Source of the DNA: Salibacterium lacus
GTDB lineage: Bacteria; Bacillota; Bacilli; Bacillales; Marinococcaceae
Length of the DNA: 64,000 nucleotides
Reading direction: 5' to 3'
NCBI RefSeq assembly: GCF_042684865.1
Contig: NZ_JBHUML010000003.1
Coordinates: 1 to 64,000, forward strand
The position numbers and the translations under genes are program-made. Each line of letters opens with the position of its first letter. Position 1 is the first letter of the stretch. The notes under the pieces are model-generated. The model was not told where the DNA came from and made no database searches. It was given only the letters and a program-made list of their open reading frames with translations. This document shows positions 60,751 to 64,000 of the stretch, one piece after another.

Positions 60751-61503
60751 TCACTGCTCTGCGGTAATGGTTGTTTCTGCATGTTCATGCAGACCGTCTT
60801 CGGTTTGGGCATGAACGGTTAAAGTATAGTCACCGGCTGATTCAAAAATATGAGTTCCTGTATACACCCCGGTTCCGCTTTCGTTCGTTTCCAGCTGGAC
60901 AGAGGTGCTTCCCTGCGGCTGCTGCAGTTCAAATGTTACATCTGCCCCCGGCAGTGCTTCTCCTGCATGTTGGACTTCAACGCTCACATCAGAGGGTTGT
61001 CCCACGGTGAGATCCTGCGGCTGTACGGTGATATCAAGCTGCCCCGATTCACCTGTATCAGCATTTTCTCCGGACTTCTCACCTTGGGCCTCTGCGTTGC
61101 CGACCGTCACTTCCGTTGTCGGCATGTTGTGCATATCACGGGCGGTGACATGGGAGGTGACGTGATAGAGACCTTCCTCTTCAAACGTGTAAGGAATGGA
61201 ATAACGGTTTTCGTCCCTGTTTTCCGAAAGAATCTCTTCGCTCTTCTCTTTTCCCCCGTCTTTCCAGATTTCAAAACGAACTTCATCCGCATCCGTCACC
61301 GATTCTTCCCCCTGCGTAACAGAAGCAGCGAGTTCCACCTCTGTTCCCGGCTCAGGATTTTCGGGCATATCCGGCTCTACTTCAATAGACTGGACTTCCA
61401 TGTTCTCTTCTCCGGAGCCGCTTTCTTCTTCCGAGCCCTGTCCGCAGGCAGCAAGAACCCCGGCAGCCAGCACGACGAAAAAGGCAGCATAAAAACCTTT
61501 CAT
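60751..61503 (-). CDS. lipoprotein with two YtkA-like domains
   Basis: A 250-aa lipoprotein with the lipobox VLAAC near residue 19. Two immunoglobulin-like YtkA/FixH-type domains lie at about 37-130 and 155-248. Each has a characteristic His-containing strand: TARDMHNMPT in the first and AQTEDGLHEH in the second. YtkA-like domains occur in extracytoplasmic proteins, some linked to metals; function is not known. It starts behind AAGGAGG. There is no clear terminator before the thiamin promoter. Confidence 0.78.
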   Translation of the reverse strand: MKGFYAAFFVVLAAGVLAACGQGSEEESGSGEENMEVQSIEVEPDMPENPEPGTEVELAASVTQGEESVTDADEVRFEIWKDGGKEKSEEILSENRDENRYSIPYTFEEEGLYHVTSHVTARDMHNMPTTEVTVGNAEAQGEKSGENADTGESGQLDITVQPQDLTVGQPSDVSVEVQHAGEALPGADVTFELQQPQGSTSVQLETNESGTGVYTGTHIFESAGDYTLTVHAQTEDGLHEHAETTITAEQ

Positions 61504-61571
61504 CTCATCTCCTCCTTTTTCTCATTATACAATAAAGGACATACATTCTCATAACCATCTCTATTATTCGT

Positions 61572-62471
61572 TCAAACTCCGAAAATAGAAAGCAGAATCC
61601 ATAACGAGGGAACGCTTCCCAGTGTCGTCACGAGCGTAATACTTGAAACCATATTCGGACTGGAATTAAACTGCACAGCTATCATCGCAATGGTCGCAGC
61701 GCTTGGCATGGCAGCCGAAACGATAAGAACCGCGCTGAGCGTCGGACCGGTCTGAAGAACGAGCGTGAGAAGATACGCCGCGGCCGGAGAGATAACAAGC
61801 CGCAGCATGGTACCGATTCCGATAACTTTCCAGTCCAGCGAGGTTACAGAAATTTTCGCCAGCTGCATACCCAGCACAATCATGACAACCGGGATGGCAG
61901 CATCTGCAAGCATATTCACTGCATCCATATACGAGGCTGTTATCTCTAATTGTACAGCCTGGCACAGCACTCCTGCAATCAGGGCATGAAAAACCGGCAT
62001 TTTCAGCACGACCCGGAACGCATCCCCTGCCGAAAGGCTGCTCCGGTTGGCTATGTAGACCCCTACAGTACTCATGAACAGGGATTGAATCACCATAAAA
62101 ATAATCGAATAGGAAAAGGCCGTATCACCAAAGGCAAAAAGAATCAACGGAGCCCCGTAATTCCCGGCATTCATGAACGTCGTTGCGAGCGTCATGCCGC
62201 TCGTTTTTTCCGTATCCCACTTCAAAAGAAGACCGGTCCCTTTATTGATGAGCAGCATAAGAAGCAGGAATAAAATCGCGAATAAAATAATGAGGAAAAG
62301 ATCCGCATCCGGTTCGGTTGTATAGAATGTGCGGAAAACCAACGCCGGATTGAGTATGTAGAGAGCCACAGCCGAAACGGCTCCCACTTCGAGAATCTGT
62401 TTTTTCTGAAGCAGAAAACCGGCCGCAAAGATTAAAATAATTGGTACCAGCACATTCAGAAACACAGACAT
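61572..62471 (-). CDS. AEC-family permease
   Basis: A 299-aa membrane protein of the auxin efflux carrier family, with ten hydrophobic segments. PIILIFAAGFLL at the N-terminus, FMNAGNYGAPLILFAFG near residue 105 and the C-terminal AAMPSAATIAMIAVQFNSSPNMVSS near 255 are typical. Bacterial members move malate, malonate or other organic acids. The ATG at 62471 has AAAGGTGG eight nt upstream; a GTG four codons earlier overlaps it. Confidence 0.85.
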   Translation of the reverse strand: MSVFLNVLVPIILIFAAGFLLQKKQILEVGAVSAVALYILNPALVFRTFYTTEPDADLFLIILFAILFLLLMLLINKGTGLLLKWDTEKTSGMTLATTFMNAGNYGAPLILFAFGDTAFSYSIIFMVIQSLFMSTVGVYIANRSSLSAGDAFRVVLKMPVFHALIAGVLCQAVQLEITASYMDAVNMLADAAIPVVMIVLGMQLAKISVTSLDWKVIGIGTMLRLVISPAAAYLLTLVLQTGPTLSAVLIVSAAMPSAATIAMIAVQFNSSPNMVSSITLVTTLGSVPSLWILLSIFGV

Positions 62472-62511
62472 AACAAAGACCACCTTTTCATTCCGGAGAC
62501 TGCCGCTTGGA

Positions 62512-63978
62512 TCAGGCTTTCAGCATCTGCCGGAGCTTCTTTTTTTCTTTTCTGGCAACAAGGATATATAAGAAATCACCTTTTTGTATTACCGTATCTC
62601 CGTCAGGCGTGATCAGTTCGTCGTCGCGTACAATGGCGCTTACCAGGACGGAGTTTGGGAATTGAATATCCAATAGTGTCTTCCCAATAATGGGTGTTTG
62701 ATCATCCGTCTGAAACTCAATAATTTCAGCATTGGCGCGCCCGATGGAGATCAGTTCAAGAGAATGGGTCGGGGTCTCTTTTTTCGGACCGGAAAGATGA
62801 AGCTTTTTCGCTAAGTAGGACAATGTCGAGCCTTGAATCAAAGCGGAAGTCAACACAATAAAGAATACTATATTAAAAATGACCGACCCATTTTCAATAT
62901 CGGCTACAATGGCAAATGTAGCAAGTACGATGGGAACTGCCCCGCGGAGCCCGGCCCAGGAAAGGAACACTTTTTCTTTCCATGTGTATTTCATTCCCGC
63001 CAGCGATAGAAATGATGCCGCCGGCCTTGCTGCGAAAATAAGGACGGCGGACAGAAGCAGGCCGCCTCCCATGATTTCCGGGGAGAGAATCTGTTCAGGA
63101 AACGCGAGCAGACCGAGAATAATAAACATAAGAATCTGTGCCATCCATGCAAATCCTTCATTGAACCGGAAAATGGAATGGCGGTAGGTAAGCTCGGAAT
63201 TACCGATAATAAGGGCTGCAACATAAACAGCGAGAAAGCCGCTCGCCTGGGACAGAGAAGCTACGCTGTAGGTCAACAGTGCAAAAGAAAGCGCAAATAT
63301 TGGATAAAGACCGCTGGAATCCAGGTTAATCCGGTTAATCGAAGCAGATGCTACTTTTCCAAGAACAATACCGATTAACAGTCCGATTCCCATCTGCCAG
63401 AAAAAAGATGCAGTTAAAAGCCAGTAATTTGGCTGATCCACCATGATCAGTTCAATAAAACTGAGTGTCAAAAAGACAGCCATCGGATCGTTCGTACCGG
63501 ATTCGGCTTCCATGGTAGCTGCTATTTTTGTTTTTATGTTTCTTTCCTTCAATGAGGCAAACACCGCAGCGGCATCTGTGGATCCAACAACTGCTCCGAG
63601 CAGAAGGGATTCCAGCCAGGTCAGATCCACGACGTATTTCGCCGCTACACCGACAATCAAGGACGTAATGATAACTCCAAATGTCGCCAGACTTAAGGAA
63701 GGCCAGATGACCGGTTTGATGACGGACCATTTCGTCTGACTGCCCCCTTCAAACAAAATGATGACAAGGGCAATGACGCCTACCAGTTGGGCCTGGTGCG
63801 CGTCATCAAAATAAATGATACCAAGACCGTCACTGCCGATAATCATGCCGACAAGAATAAACAAAATCAACGAAGGCATTCCAAGACGTGCGGAAAATTT
63901 CGTCACTGTTACTCCCACAATTAAAAGAAGAGCGGCCAGCAGTACAAACGAATCTATATCAAAACCCCCGACAAACAT
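62512..63978 (-). CDS. CPA1-family K+ or Na+/H+ antiporter with RCK-C domain
   Basis: A 488-aa protein. The antiporter part has about 12 helices with GSTDAAAVFASLK near residue 131, ESGTNDPMAVFLTLS near 158 and SWAGLRGAVPIVLATFA near 340. A TrkA-C/RCK domain covers about 400-485 and can bind a nucleotide-derived or ionic ligand. The best match is the NhaP2/CvrA potassium/proton antiporter type. It starts behind GGAGAGGAG, 15 nt from the right end of the window side, and is complete. Confidence 0.9.
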   Translation of the reverse strand: MFVGGFDIDSFVLLAALLLIVGVTVTKFSARLGMPSLILFILVGMIIGSDGLGIIYFDDAHQAQLVGVIALVIILFEGGSQTKWSVIKPVIWPSLSLATFGVIITSLIVGVAAKYVVDLTWLESLLLGAVVGSTDAAAVFASLKERNIKTKIAATMEAESGTNDPMAVFLTLSFIELIMVDQPNYWLLTASFFWQMGIGLLIGIVLGKVASASINRINLDSSGLYPIFALSFALLTYSVASLSQASGFLAVYVAALIIGNSELTYRHSIFRFNEGFAWMAQILMFIILGLLAFPEQILSPEIMGGGLLLSAVLIFAARPAASFLSLAGMKYTWKEKVFLSWAGLRGAVPIVLATFAIVADIENGSVIFNIVFFIVLTSALIQGSTLSYLAKKLHLSGPKKETPTHSLELISIGRANAEIIEFQTDDQTPIIGKTLLDIQFPNSVLVSAIVRDDELITPDGDTVIQKGDFLYILVARKEKKKLRQMLKA

Positions 63979-64000
63979 ACGTGATCTCCTCTCCAGCTGC

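Overview
The window is a stretch of chromosome from a spore-forming member of the Bacillaceae of moderate GC content, probably halophilic or alkaliphilic. The evidence for Bacillaceae is the complete rsbRSTUVW-sigB-rsbX stress module, the SigX/RsiX pair, the sporulation gene cmpA, and the acpS-ydcC-alr-ndoAI gene order known from Bacillus subtilis. The evidence for a salt or alkali lifestyle is choline-to-glycine-betaine synthesis (gbsAB/gbsR), an NhaC-type Na+/H+ antiporter, a CPA1 antiporter and a sulfolipid locus. No phage, insertion sequence with a transposase, or CRISPR array was seen.

Layout. 1-1550: twelve tRNA genes on the minus strand, running toward an rRNA promoter and boxA at the left edge, so a 16S gene probably lies just outside the window. 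1657-4670: an SprT-like protein, cmpA and tex. 4673-9644: the stressosome and SigB operon. 9914-14716: an orphan EndoAI antitoxin without its MazF toxin, alr, a LolA-like lipoprotein, NAD(P)HX repair and acpS. 14818-18577: a rhomboid protease, then sigX-rsiX and a GerMN lipoprotein carrying a perfect SigX-type promoter. 18884-28338: a hemolysin III-like protein, a CAP-domain protein, a second RsbR, prfC, a purine permease behind a guanine-class riboswitch, a HAD phosphatase, the NhaC antiporter and a small membrane protein. 29127-41245: the gbs locus, UspA, SulP, an HD hydrolase, a SWIM/SNF2 helicase, a CorC-like protein and a GNAT remnant. 41453-45417: assimilatory nitrite reductase with its siroheme methylase. 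45991-48540 and 56754-60655: two thiamin operons, each behind its own TPP riboswitch. 48624-56342: a MarR regulator, type II pantothenate kinase, cardiolipin synthase, glycerate kinase and a sulfoquinovosyl-lipid operon (sqdB, sqdX, gtrA-like). 60751-63978: a YtkA-like lipoprotein, an AEC permease and a CPA1 antiporter.

How the parts connect. Two stress-sigma circuits can be read from the DNA: SigB-type promoters precede rsbV, the second RsbR and perhaps a small membrane protein, and SigX-type promoters precede sigX and the GerMN lipoprotein. The two thiamin operons divide the pathway: thiazole synthesis (tenI-thiO-thiS-thiG-thiF) in one, and phosphorylation and coupling (thiD-thiM-thiE) in the other. 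Four copies of a structured intergenic repeat, all in the same orientation, each follow the 3' end of a plus-strand gene. Their central hairpin shows compensatory changes, which suggests they serve as terminators or RNA processing elements.
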